Shown here: piece by piece, positions 10,747 through 22,685 of the stretch | Layout of the letters: each line of letters starts with the position of its first letter | Position numbering within the stretch: the stretch's first letter is position 1 | Assembly: GCA_027563935.2 (NCBI GenBank) | Contig: CM050449.1 | Span: 46,784,507 to 46,848,506, forward strand | Direction: 5' to 3' | From: Costus lasius | Taxonomy: Eukaryota > Streptophyta > Magnoliopsida > Zingiberales > Costaceae | DNA length: 64,000 nucleotides | Position numbers and translations under genes: made by a program | Notes under the pieces: generated by a model | Database searches by the model: none | What the model saw: the letters and a program-made list of their open reading frames with translations, nothing else | Told to the model about the DNA's origin: nothing

Positions 10747-12432
10747 TGTTGGGGTATGCCCTTAAGGCTAATGTTTGAGGCCTGTGGGAATGTATGTGTA
10801 TCATGTAATAAACTGTTATGTTTATAAAGGCATGGTTATTATTCAGTTGTTTACATTGTCTGCTGCAATATATGTTCTTCTGAATAATGTCTCAAAGCTG
10901 TTCAGCTGAGCTGACATGCTATTATGTCCTTAGTCGATATATCTTGGTGAACATGAGACAGCCTTGATATGGATAAGACTAATATGTGTTCTAATCTTAT
11001 AGGATGCTTCGAGCATGGAATAAGATGTAGACTCATGGGTACATTGGATGTACTGGACAGACCCTACTAGGATGTTCAATTGTTTGTCACAATGTGAATG
11101 TTCCTTGATTAAGACAAGTGGCACATTTCCTCTGACTTGAGATCACTTGTGTTTTCTAACTGATGATTGTCATTGTTTTGAGATGGTTCAATATCATTTG
11201 AAACATAATGATTATAGACTATCTTGGATGGTGAGCTTGAGTCAGGTTAGAGCACTAGTGATAGACATAGGATTGCCGTCTCCTTGTTGAAGGAGTGTGA
11301 TGTTCTAAAGGGGCCCCCTGGATGAGATGATTGAGAAAAGTGTATGGCCATACCCAGGTGACTATGTTCATCTGATCTAATCATGCTCATCATATTGGAG
11401 TTACGAGCTTGACAGGCTTGTCCAATAAGAACATCCAGTGGCAAAGGAAATATGTATGCTTTGTGAAATGATTCACACTTGTGCTGTGGTTTGGGTGTAG
11501 TCTTGGAAGACTCTTTCCTTTATATCGGGAGACAGTGATGTGTTGCTAGATACCCCTCACTGATCGTGATAATGAGAATTATCGTTACCGACATTTAAAG
11601 GAAACCCTCAGGGTCGCACAATTTGATGATATGGCTTACTTAAGTCAGATCGTGTGGACTGAATTGTTCAGGTTCAGTTTAAAGGGATTTAATCTCTGAT
11701 TGTGAGTGAGATCTGGTCTGATCATGTTTGATTGATTAGGGCTTGAGATCGGTAAGCTTCGATCGAGAGAATAGATGCCAGATCGGTCAGATCAGGGGCA
11801 TCGAGGAGATCAACGGTTAGATCGGGAACCTTAGGGTTTATTTGAGATCTAGACTAGATCATTGGCTTGATTGGTCTTGGACCAAACCGAAATGAACCGG
11901 CTCATGGAATGAGCGCTTGGTTCATGACTTGGCGACTTGTTCACTTAACGTGAACATTGAAGCGAGAGTGGTGGCTATTTTTAGTAACCACGATCTCCAA
12001 AGAGAGAACACTCTCACGTTCGAATAGAGCATGCTATTCTCGCCTATCCATAACTTCCTCTCTCAACTCGTGTGGTGTGTGACGACGCTTGGAGTTTAGA
12101 GGAGGATTCGGCCAAAGAAAGATCAAGATCTTCATCCTTCACAATTCGATCAAGGATTCTTTGGAGCCTTGCTAGCACAAGGAGCGACAAAGAGTTTGCC
12201 ATCATCCTCTTGTGTGCGATTCCCTTTGGAGAAGAAGCAATTGACTCTTTGCTTCCAAGGCAACGTCTTCTTCATGGCTATGGTATGAATCGCTTTTATT
12301 CAATCATAGTTTTAAGTTGATCATTCAATCATATATGCGATCCTTAACCCTACTTCCGCTCATGCAAAAGTTTTTAAGTGCATGGTATTAGGGTTTGCGC
12401 CCCCCCCCCCCCTCTCGAAAGGGGTTTCTTCA
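10747..12432 (+). repeat. 5' LTR of element C (1686 bp)
   Basis: From TGTTGGGGTATGCCC to GGGGTTTCTTCA. The U5 end carries a run of 13 C followed by TCTCGAAAGGGG, which can form a terminal hairpin. A motif CCTTTATATCGGG at about 11518 is conserved in all copies of this LTR family and could be a TATA-type element, but I have no support for a start site. Confidence 0.95.
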
Positions 12433-12434
12433 AT

Positions 12435-12446
12435 TGGTATCAGAGC
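12435..12446 (+). other. Primer-binding site of element C
   Basis: TGGTATCAGAGC, complementary to the initiator tRNA-Met 3' end, two bases after the 5' LTR. Confidence 0.95.
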
Positions 12447-14259
12447 CATGCGTTATAATGTATGTTTGTTTGATTGCTTCTTTGTGATCCATGTTTGCGC
12501 ATCCTATGAATAGATCTAATAACATGCGGTAAACTACATGCTAGCTTAAGGTCTTTGATGTATGTTTATGTGTTACGCATGTAAGATGCTTTGGCGCTTG
12601 CTATAGAGTTTTTATCAAAAACTTATATCTCTTGCGCGTATCACCTTAGATCTAAGCCGCCTACTGTAAACCCTTAGACGGGTTATTAGGGTTGAAGTCA
12701 CCCCCTAGGTTAGATCCAGAATGTCTGATCAGATCATCTGACAACCTGAATGGGTCGATCAGATAGCACCTTGGCGCAAGCCTATGGTGGCTATAGGTCG
12801 ACTGCAGACAGGTGTGTAGCGATGTCTGATTGAGACGACTAATGAACGTACCTGAGTTAGGCCCGGGGTCACGCCCGCTTGCCAGAACTCTGTGTGGTCG
12901 TTCAGCCCTGGCGCATGCATTGTTGACCCTATGGTCGACTCAAGTCAGTTAGGACTTGGTGCATGCAAGGGCAGTGGATCTGACTAGGGTGGATGAGTGG
13001 ATCCCTAGTAATGGACCGTTGTAAGGTTGTAGGGGAAATAAGGAAAAAATTAAAATTGATCCTATGGGGTTTTTTTCAAAAATTTTAATTTTTATGGATC
13101 ACATGGTTATTGATTGATGCATATGTTTGTTTATTTAGTCTTATGTGGGCTGCCCATATTAATTGTGTGCTGTGCTGAGGCCTGCGTGCCTGTATTAAAA
13201 ATTGTAAATTAATTATTGTGATCTGCGCATCACATTGCTTTAATTTATAAAATGTTAGTGACCTGCGTGTCACTCTTGTCTAGATAGTTAAATTTGTAAT
13301 TTAATTAGACAAGAGCACAGAGCACACTTGGCAGAGGCGCATGCAGCAGTGGCTAGACCAGGTGGGAGGTCCAGGGTTCGACTCTGGGACCGGGCGCAAA
13401 TTCCTGGTGGGCGCACCTGAGCTGCAATTGGCGCTTGGGCTCTGGGTTGGGCCAGATGAGCACCTAAAGACCCATGAAGAGCAAGTGAAGACTTAAGTTA
13501 GGTTAAGGTCTTCTAGGGCTATGGGCTTTTACCACATAAGATTCATGCTTTCTTTTATTGCTTAATATTAGAATTGCATGATTAAATTATCTTCTGCTAT
13601 CACCATAGGAATTGTATGATAGGCAAGAAGATAAAAGACCGTTAAAATCCAACGTTTAAATATCAAGCTCGTAAGCCTTCTGACGCGAAACCTCACTGTT
13701 CTGATTATCGTTGGAGCCGTGTTGTACCCACTCAGTGGGCACGTCCATCTATCTTCAGACGGTGCGGGATTACACCTGCGTGTTACAGAGTAGGGATTTA
13801 TCCCTTCTCGTTGCTCAGCATAGCACGTGGTGGTCCAGGGAGTAGGTCGGGTCAGCTTGACCGTGTAGGCTACATATGTGGCGCATATGGTAGCACATGG
13901 AGGCAGCCATCTATGGGGTCAGAGATTGTGTTGTACCAACTCAGTTGGCACAGTCTGCTGGACTGCCCAGATGAAGGGGAATCGCACGGGTTGGCGATCG
14001 GCAGGGACTGCCTACCAGAAACTAGTGCTTGTACTCTCTGTGCATCTTATCTCGCCTGAGCGGGACGCGGAGACCAAGTATGAAATCTGGATCCCATCTC
14101 ACTAAAAGAGTTCTACTCTTTCGGGCTGTTTTGCTGGATTTTTCACGCCTGATAAAATAGTGAGAAAAAGAATCTTTCTTAAGTCCTGATTGATTCTTAT
14201 ACATTGATACTGACCTTGCTGTTCTTGCATTGTTGTAGATACCTGCAGCAACGAACACC
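12447..14259 (+). other. Untranslated leader of element C
   Basis: A 1.8-kb leader matching B's. It holds the T-arm-like hairpin CCAGG-GTTCGAC-TCTGG at 13371-13387. Two bulged hairpins follow: CCCAC-TCA-GTGGG at 13727-13739 and CCAAC-TCA-GTTGG at 13936-13948. In the second, GATTGTG before and CACAGTC after the hairpin can form an outer stem, leaving TTGTA as a 5' bulge. The small ORFs here (for example 13811-14059) show no recognisable domain. Confidence 0.75.
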
Positions 14260-17200
14260 ATGAACTTCAATGTGCGATCCCTACTGGAAAGGGAGAAGTT
14301 TGCTGGGCCGAACTTCTCTGACTGGTTTGGACACCTTAAGATCGTTCTTAAGGCAGAGAGGAAACTGTATGTCCTCGAGACGGCGATACCGCCGCAGCCC
14401 GCTCCGAACGCCGCAAGGGCGGTTCGGGAAGCCTATGAAAAGCACGTCAATGATAGCATTGATGTCGCTTGCCTGATGCTAGCGTCTATGACGCCACCAC
14501 TGCAGCGTCAGCATGAGGACATGTCGGCTATAGACATGATTACAAACCTCAAGATGCTGTATACTGCACAGGCGAGGACAGAACGCTATAATTTGACAAA
14601 GCTCTTCTTTCAGAGCAAACTGGCTGAAGGGAGCCCAGTGGGAGCTCACGTGCTCAAGATGATTGGGCACAAGGAGGCTCTAGAGAAACTGGGGCATACC
14701 ATTAACCAGGAGCTTGCTGTGGACATTATTCTGCAGTCTCTCCCGCCTTCATTCGACGCGTTCATTATTAATTTTAATATGAACAAAATCGATTGTACTC
14801 CGGCAGAGTTGCTGAATATGCTCTTGACTACTGAGGAAACTCTGAAGGGTAAGCCTTCAACCTCTGTCTTGATGGTTCCTTCTAGGAACAAGAAGAAGGG
14901 GAAGAAGGGCAAGGCCCCTGTCAAGAGTTACAGCAAGGCTCTGAAGCAGAAGGTTAAGCGGTCCAAGGAATACAGGTGTTTCCACTGTGGCCAGCTGGGT
15001 CACTGGAAAAAGGACTGTAAAGCGCTCCAAGGAGATAAGAGGGGAAGCTTTGCTTCTGGCTCAGGTATATTCGTGACTGAGGTCATGTTTTCTTCTTCTA
15101 TATCATGGGTGTTGGACACTGCATGTGGAGTTCACATTTGTTCAAATGTACAGGAACTCAAGAGAAGAAGGCAGGTGGGACAGCATGAGGTGGACCTACG
15201 AGTTGGAAACGGGGCACGGGTTGCTGCTGTTGCTGTAGGAGACTACTTTATTTCTTTACCATCTGGACTTGTATTGGAACTAAACAGTTGTTACTTTGTT
15301 CCCAGTATAACTAAAAATATTATCTCCATTCCTGCTCTTGTCAGGAAGGGATTTTCCTTTGAATGCAATATTTCAAAGTGTGTTTTGTCATATGATAATA
15401 TTGTTTATGCAACTGGTTCAATTAATAATGGGTTATTCATGTTGGACATGGAAAGTTCTATACAAAATGTTGATATTAAGAAAGCCAAGTTTGCTGATGA
15501 CAGCACCTTGCTATGACATAGTCGTTTGGGCCATATTAACGAGAAACGCATTAAGCGGTTGCATGATAATGGACTGCTGGGATCATTCTCCTACAAGGAG
15601 ATTGATACATGCAAAGCTTGTTTAATGGGTAAAATGACGAAGTCACCTTTTCCTCACAAAGGTCAAAGGGCTTCAGGTTTACTTGACCTTATACACAGTG
15701 ATGTGTGTGGGCCTTTTAGTAAACATGCCAGAGGTGGCTATCAGTACTTCATTACCTTTACTGATGATTTCAGTAGATATGGGTATGTCTATCTGATGAG
15801 ACATAAGAGTGAATCTTTTGACAAGTTCAAAGAGTTCAAGAATGAAGTACAGAATCAGCTAGGTCGAAATATCAAGGCACTTCGCTCAGATCGAGGTGGT
15901 GAATACCTAAGTCATGCATTTACTGACTATCTAAAGGAGTGTGGGATTATCTCACAGCTCACTCCACCAGGAACACCGCAATGGAATGGTGTGTCCGAAA
16001 GGAGAAATAGAACATTACTAGATATGGTTCGTTCTATGATGAGTCAGGCTACTCTACCCTACTCCTTTTGGGGTTTTGCACTGGAAACAGCTGCAAAGGT
16101 ACTAAACCGAGTGCCATCCAAGGCAGTTTCTAAGACGCCATATGAGTTATGGTATGGGAAACAGCCAAGCTTGACATTTATCAGGATCTGGGGCTGCGAG
16201 GCTTATGTCAAAAAGCTCGCCTCTGGGAAACTAGAGAGTAGATCTGACAAATGTATCTTTGTTGGTTACCCTAAGGAAACTAAGGGTTATTATTTCTACG
16301 ATCCCAAGGAGAACAAGGTTTTTGTTGCTCGGACGGCCATATTTCTTGAGAAGGAGTTTCTTCTGCAAGAGGCCAGTGGGAGAGAAATAAAGCTGGATGA
16401 GAATCCAGAAGAAGGACAAAGTGACCAAGCACAGTTGGATGAGCCTGAGCCGGTAGAACAGGTTATTGAACAACCTGAGGCTCAGATATCACGGGAACCG
16501 CGAAGATCGGGTAGGATCCGTCGACAGCCTGAGCGCTATGACGGAGTCTACATCATTGATAATGATGAACCCCTCACTTATGCGGATGCGGTCAGTGGAC
16601 CGGAGTCAGCGAGATGGCTTGAAGCTATGCGCGCCGAGATGGACTCCATGTCAGATAACCAAGTCTGGGATTTGGTTGATCCGCCTTCGGGAGTTATCCC
16701 TATAGGCTGTAAATGGATCTTCAAGAAGAAGATTGACATGGATGGTAACGTGGTTACCTATAAAGGCAGGCTAGTTGCGAAAGGTTTCAAACAAATCTAC
16801 GGGATAGATTATGATGAAACTTTCTCACCTGTAGCCATATTTAAGTCTATTCGGATTCTTTTCGCGATAGCTGCATACTATGATTATGAGATCTGGCAGA
16901 TGGATGTGAAAACAGCTTTCCTGAATGGAAATCTGGATGAGGATGTGTATATGACACAACCAGAAGGTTTCACTAATCCATCAGATCGTCATAAGATATG
17001 CAAGTTAAAGAAGTCCATTTATGGACTTAAACAAGCATCGAGAAGCTGGAATATTCGTTTTGATGAATCAGTTACTGAATTTGGTTTCATCAAGAACGAG
17101 GATGACCCGTGTGTATATAAGAGGTTTAGTGGGAGCGTGATTACTTTCCTAGTCCTCTACGTCGATGATATCTTGATCATTGGAAACGACATTCCTGAAA

Positions 17201-18141
17201 TGCATGCTGTTAAGGCATGGCTGAGGAAATGTTTCCAGATGAAAGATTTAGGAGAAGCAGCCTATGTGTTAGGTGTGAAGATCTACAGGGATAGATCTAA
17301 GAGGCTTCTCGGGCTGTGCCAGAGTACTTACATCGATAAAGTCCTGGAGAGATTTCATTTAGAGAACTCTAAACGAGGATATCTTCCAGTCAGACATGGT
17401 CTGAATCTTTCGAAGAGTCAGTGTCCACAAACACAGACTGAGAAAGATGAAATGGACAATACGCCTTATGCTTCGGCTATTGGTTCCATTATGTATGCGA
17501 TGTTGTGTACTCGCCCAGACGTCGCTTACGGGTTAAGCGTGACCAGTCGTTACCAGAGTAATCCAGGTATGGCGCACTGGATTGCAGTCAAGAACATCTT
17601 AAAATATCTGCGGAGAACCAAAGATATGTTCTTGATATATGGTGGTCAGGAAGAACTCAGTATTGAAGGATATACTGATGCTTCGTTCCAGTCGGACCAG
17701 GATGATTTCTGATCGCAATCAGGCTATGTTTTTAGCTTGAATGGAGGTGCAGTGGTGTGGAAGAGTTTCAAACAGTCAACTGTTGCTGATTCCACAACAG
17801 AAGCCGAGTATGTTGCAGCCTCGGAAGCATCCAAGGAGGCAGTATGGATTCGTAAGTTCGTGAGAGAACTTGGTGTTGTTCCTTCGAGTGCAGATCCTTT
17901 GGTTATCTTCTGTGATAACACTGGAGCAATCGCACAAGCAAAGGAACCACGGTCGCACCAGAAGTCCAAGCACATACAGAGACGGTTTCATTTGATCAGG
18001 GAGATCATAGATCGTGGCGAGATCAAAGTATGCAAGGTTCATACTGATGACAATCTGGCAGACCCGCTTACCAAGCCTCTGGCGCAGCAGAAGCATGAGA
18101 AGCACTGTAATAATATGGGTTTGAGATTTCTCAACCATTAG
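14260..18141 (+). pseudogene. Copia gag-pol of element C (two nonsense codons)
   Basis: A single reading frame of 3882 bp including the terminal stop (1293 codons). Domain order is gag, zinc knuckle CFHCGQLGHWKKDC, protease (DTACG), pre-integrase finger, integrase, RT (YVDD) and RNase H. Two in-frame TGA codons break it. The one at 15514-15516 replaces the TGG of B (end of protease, before the pre-integrase finger). The one at 17710-17712 replaces the CGA of A and B (start of RNase H). Otherwise the frame is intact. Both changes are C-to-T type on one strand, as expected from deamination of methylated cytosine. With almost identical LTRs, either the RNA that made this copy already had stops and was mobilised in trans, or the stops arose very recently. 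Confidence 0.95.
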
Positions 18142-18161
18142 ATTAAGTGCAAGTGGGAGAT

Positions 18162-19845
18162 TGTTGGGGTATGCCCTTAAGGCTAATGTTTGAGGCCTGT
18201 GGGAATGTATGTGTATCATGTAATAAACTGTTATGTTTATAAAGGCATGGTTATTATTCAGTTGTTTACATTGTCTGCTGCAATATATGTTCTTCTGAAT
18301 AATGTCTCAAAGCTGTTCAGCTGAGCTGACATGCTATTATGTCCTTAGTCGATATATCTTGGTGAACATGAGACAGCCTTGATATGGATAAGACTAATAT
18401 GTGTTCTAATCTTATAGGATGCTTCGAGCATGGAATAAGATGTAGACTCATGGGTACATTGGATGTACTGGACAGACCCTACTAGGATGTTCAATTGTTT
18501 GTCACAATGTGAATGTTCCTTGATTAAGACAAGTGGCACATTTCCTCTGACTTGAGATCACTTGTGTTTTCTAACTGATGATTGTCATTGTTTTGAGATG
18601 GTTCAATATCATTTGAAACATAATGATTATAGACTATCTTGGATGGTGAGCTTGAGTCAGGTTAGAGCACTAGTGATAGACATAGGATTGCCGTCTCCTT
18701 GTTGAAGGAGTGTGATGTTCTAAAGGGGCCCCCTGGATGAGATGATTGAGAAAAGTGTATGGCCATACCCAGGTGACTATGTTCATCTGATCTAATCATG
18801 CTCATCATATTGGAGTTACGAGCTTGACAGGCTTGTCCAATAAGAACATCCAGTGGCAAAGGAAATATGTATGCTTTGTGAAATGATTCACACTTGTGCT
18901 GTGGTTTGGGTGTAGTCTTGGAAGACTCTTTCCTTTATATCGGGAGACAGTGATGTGTTGCTAGATACCCCTCACTGATCGTGATAATGAGAATTATCGT
19001 TACCGACATTTAAAGGAAACCCTCAGGGTCGCACAATTTGATGATATGGCTTACTTAAGTCAGATCGTGTGGACTGAATTGTTCAGGTTCAGTTTAAAGG
19101 GATTTAATCTCTGATTGTGAGTGAGATCTGGTCTGATCATGTTTGATTGATTAGGGCTTGAGATCGGTAAGCTTCGATCGAGAGAATAGATGCCAGATCG
19201 GTCAGATCAGGGGCATCGAGGAGATCAACGGTTAGATCGGGAACCTTAGGGTTTATTTGAGATCTAGACTAGATCATTGGCTTGATTGGTCTTGGACCAA
19301 ACCGAAATGAACCGGCTCATGGAATGAGCGCTTGGTTCATGACTTGGCGACTTGTTCACTTAACGTGAACATTGAAGCGAGAGTGGTGGCTATTTTTAGT
19401 AACCACGATCTCCAAAGAGAGAACACTCTCACGTTCGAATAGAGCATGCTATTCTCGCCTATCCATAACTTCCTCTCTCAACTCGTGTGGTGTGTGACGA
19501 CGCTTGGAGTTTAGAGGAGGATTCGGCCAAAGAAAGATCAAGATCTTCATCCTTCACAATTCGATCAAGGATTCTTTGGAGCCTTGCTAGCACAAGGAGC
19601 GACAAAGAGTTTGCCATCATCCTCTTGTGTGCGATTCCCTTTGGAGAAGAAGCAATTGACTCTTTGCTTCCAAGGCAACGTCTTCTTCATGGCTATGGCA
19701 TGAATCGCTTTTATTCAATCATAGTTTTAAGTTGATCATTCAATCATATATGCGATCCTTAACCCTACTTCCGCTCATGCAAAAGTTTTTAAGTGCATGG
19801 TATTAGGGTTTGCGCCCCCCCCCCCTCTCGAAAGGGGTTTCTTCA
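18162..19845 (+). repeat. 3' LTR of element C (1684 bp)
   Basis: Near-identical to the 5' LTR of C over its whole length. The differences seen are one T/C substitution and a C run of 11 instead of 13. It starts after the polypurine tract AAGTGGGAGAT (18151-18161). Confidence 0.96.
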
Positions 19846-19850
19846 TGATG
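19846..19850 (+). repeat. Target site duplication of element C (right copy)
   Basis: TGATG repeats 10742-10746. B's LTR resumes after it with TTCTAAAGGGGCC, exactly as in the uninterrupted LTR at 3338. Confidence 0.95.
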
Positions 19851-20985
19851 TTCTAAAGGGGCCCCCTGGATGAGATGATTGAGAAAAGAGTATGGCCATA
19901 CCCAGGTGACTATGTTCATCTGATCTAATCATGCTCATCATATTGGAGTTACAAGCTTGACACGCTTGTCCAATAAGAACGTCCAGTGGTAAAGGAAATA
20001 TGCATGCCTTGTGATTTGATTCACACTTGTGCTGTGGTATGGGTGTAGTCTTGGAAGACTCTTTCCTTTATATCGGGAGACAGTGATGTGTTGCTAGATA
20101 CCCCTCACTGATTGTGATAATGTGAGTTATCGTTACCGACATTTAAAGGAAACCCTTAGGGTCGCACAATTTGATGATATAGCTTACTTAAGTCAGATCG
20201 TACGGACTGAATTGTTCGGGTTCAGTTTAAAGGGATTTAATCTCTGATTGTGAGTGAGATCTGGTCTAATCATGTTTGATTGATTAGGGATTGAGATCGG
20301 TAAGCTTCGATTGAGAGATTGGATGCTAGATCGGTCAGATCAGAAGCATTAAGAGATCAACGGTCAGATCAAGAACCTTGTGGTTTAATTATGATTTGGA
20401 CTAGTTGCTTGGCTTATTTGGTTTGTGAACCGAACCAAAGTGAACCAGCTCAAATGAGCGCATGGTTCAAAAGGGTGAAGAGAGATTTGCGACTTGGTGT
20501 GCGCATGTGAACGTTGAGAGGTGGTATGCTATTTTTAGATAGCAACTCTCTAAACGTGACCACGCTCCACGCTTCTCCTTTTGACGCCTCTTCTCGTCTC
20601 GCCTCTCCACTAGTCGCAAGAAGTTTTCTCGTGTGTCGTGAAGAAGGTGGACGAAGAAGGAAAAGAAAAATTTGCCAAGAAGTTTTCATCCCTCTCCATT
20701 CGATCAAGGACACTTTGTAGCCTTGCTAGCACAAGGAGCGACAAAGAGTTTGCCATCATCCTCTTGTGTGCGAATCCCTTTGGAGAAGAAGCAATTGACT
20801 CTTTGCTTCCAAGGCAACATCTAGGCTATGGCGATGGTATGATCGTTTTCATTAATCTTTATTAGCCTTTTATCGAGTTGATCATTTAACATGCAAGTTG
20901 ATCCTATAACCCTAATTTCCGCAAGACAAAGTTTTATATGCGCCATCACTTTAGGGTTTTGCTCCCCCTTGAAGGGGACTCTACA
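19851..20985 (+). repeat. 3' LTR of element B, second part
   Basis: 1135 bp completing B's 3' LTR, the same length as 3338-4472 in the 5' LTR. It ends CTCTACA. The following GGATACTTGTAGAGGGC belongs to element D's LTR. Confidence 0.92.
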
Positions 20986-21187
20986 GGATACTTGTAGAGG
21001 GCGAACACATGGGCGCCTTCAACATGGCTTCGACGTCTAGACAAGCAAAAGAGGTACATCTCTAACACATCCTTGTGTCTTCTCTCTCGCATGGATCCTT
21101 GGGACCGGAATGTGTTTCGGGTGTAATGCTTCTTCCGCTGCGTCCTGGGACTGCAAAATTTTAAATTACACCCGGCATTCCCTAACA
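20986..21187 (+). repeat. 5' LTR of element D, last 202 bp
   Basis: This matches 27996-28197 (the end of D's 3' LTR) with four differences by eye. It ends CCCTAACA, one base before the PBS. The preceding part of this LTR is cut off by B's insertion and would lie left of the window. GGATA at 20986-20990 is the expected right copy of B's target duplication. Confidence 0.88.
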
Positions 21188-21188
21188 G

Positions 21189-21200
21189 TGGTATCAGAGC
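21189..21200 (+). other. Primer-binding site of element D
   Basis: TGGTATCAGAGC, one base after the LTR end at 21187. Confidence 0.9.
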
Positions 21201-22685
21201 TACTTGCGAGAAACACAAGGTGTACATTTGCTTGTGTGAAAAATTTTTGGAAAATTTTTCTTCTATCCATGCGCGTTTCACTTAGAAAGTGTTTTTCATC
21301 CAATCTTCTCTTCTCAACTTTATGGCCGAAACTTGAATCTTGTTTATGCTTGATTTAAGACCAAAGGCGCACGTAGGTTTTGTCAAGTAGGACGGGCATT
21401 GTGTCTTCGGACTGGCCGGGTCTCTTGATCTGACAAAACTGCCAGCCGATAGGGTCTATGAAATCATCATGGAACTTGATCTAAATTTTGGCATGAAATT
21501 GGTTAAGAGAGTGCTTTGGATGATGTTGGCGCATAAGGTGCTAAAATTCGACTTTTCCGGATTTTCAAATTTTACATGCGCCACTTGATTGGGTTAATAT
21601 GGTCATAGCGAGTGCCCTCCTGTGTTGTGATGTGGAAGCATGTTCCCACTTGTGATGAATGCTTGTAAAATCCCTTTCCACCTGCGTGTGGTTCTCTCCC
21701 TATCTTATTGTAAAAGAATTTTTCATCTTGTTTAGAATAGATGTAGAGTTATATGATAGGTTAAGGCTTCATCTTGACAACAAGGAGTCTTCTTCAATCG
21801 GAGTCAGAAGTGGTGCCAGCTTTGGAAGCATGGTGATGGACTTGCGGCTGAAGGAAGGACACATGCTTTCGGCTTCTAGCATGGGCCGATCTGCTTTAGG
21901 GACTCGCAACCCTTGGATGCATGATAACATGTCACATGGCTCGTGACAAGTTATGTGTATGAAAAGGGCTATGACCATATTGACCAAACTACCATGCCTG
22001 TGATGGTTTATTATTTTGTCCATAGCATGCCTGTGATGCTTTTCCTTTGCTGCCTGAACCATAGGAAAACTGCATGCTAGAAAAGAATAAAACATGCAAA
22101 AACTCTCAATACAATATCAACTCGATAGCCTTCTAACGCGTAGCCCTCATCAAACTATCGATCGATGGTGTTGTGAACTGTTTCCCACCCTCGTGGGACA
22201 CACCCACTTATCTTTAGAAGGTGTGTCGTGACAATAATTTCCCCAGTCCAGTTTTTAACCTGGGCGTGCCTTCGCAAGGAAATTTGTTGGCCCTGGGCAT
22301 AACGGTTAGGACCAGACTTGACTGGTTTTTCATATGTCATTGACATGATGAAATACTAGAGGCAGCTGTTGAGAGGATAGGGTTTTGTGTTGTATCCAGC
22401 TCTCGCTGGACACAGGGCGCCTAGTCTGTCTTAACTAAGAGGAATTGTGCATGGCACAATTGGCTGGCATGCCTACCTAAGGAAGCATTAGACTCTCTGT
22501 GCATCTCAACTCACCCTCGTGAGTCGCAGAGACCTTATGTGAAATTAGGATCCTACTCACTTATTTCTATGTTGAGTTAGAGAGTTCTCAACTTGTTTTG
22601 GAAGTAGTGGGAGCATAGCATTTAATTTAAAGTCCTTGTTAAATGCTTTATCATTGTACTTATTTTACTTATTTGCTTATTGTAG
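21201..22685 (+). other. Untranslated leader of element D
   Basis: Non-coding leader of about 1.5 kb. Its last part corresponds to the leader of B/C: TCGATAGCCTTCTAACGCG here, TCGTAAGCCTTCTGACGCG there. It then has hairpins in the same order: TCCCAC-CCTC-GTGGGA at 22183-22198, TCCAGC-TCTC-GCTGGA at 22395-22410 and ACTCAC-CCTC-GTGAGT at 22509-22524. Stem sequences differ from B/C on both sides. Confidence 0.7.

Larger units (their letters stand above)
10747..19845 (+). mobile_element. Copia element C, full length, 9099 bp
   Basis: A complete retrotransposon: LTR 10747-12432, PBS, leader, gag-pol 14260-18141, polypurine tract and LTR 18162-19845. It is flanked by the 5-bp duplication TGATG (10742-10746 and 19846-19850). 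Removing it rejoins B's LTR exactly. Its two LTRs differ, by eye, by one substitution (GGTATG at about 12290, GGCATG at about 19700) and by C-run length (13 against 11). It is the youngest insertion whose two LTRs are both visible. It is probably non-autonomous because of two in-frame stops. Confidence 0.97.
3180..20985 (+). mobile_element. Copia element B, interrupted by element C
   Basis: This is a copia element of the same family as A and C. Its parts are a 5' LTR remnant (3180-4472), PBS, leader, gag-pol (6291-10171), and a 3' LTR split into 10192-10746 and 19851-20985. Element C with its duplication (10747-19850) sits inside the 3' LTR. The first ~400 bp of the 5' LTR should lie off-window beyond A. 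Where both LTRs can be compared (1293 bp) I count about eight differences by eye, roughly 0.6 percent. B itself sits in the 5' LTR of D: the bases after 20985 match D's 3' LTR at 27996. Confidence 0.9.

Noticed and set aside
1..20985. Tandem array A-B-C made by unequal recombination between LTRs
   Set aside because: Such an array would share complete LTRs. Here one LTR is split exactly at TGATG duplications and another is joined in its interior, which fits nested insertion.
21659..22095. ORFs on both strands in D's leader
   Set aside because: They overlap on opposite strands, lie between PBS and gag, and show no similarity to known proteins.
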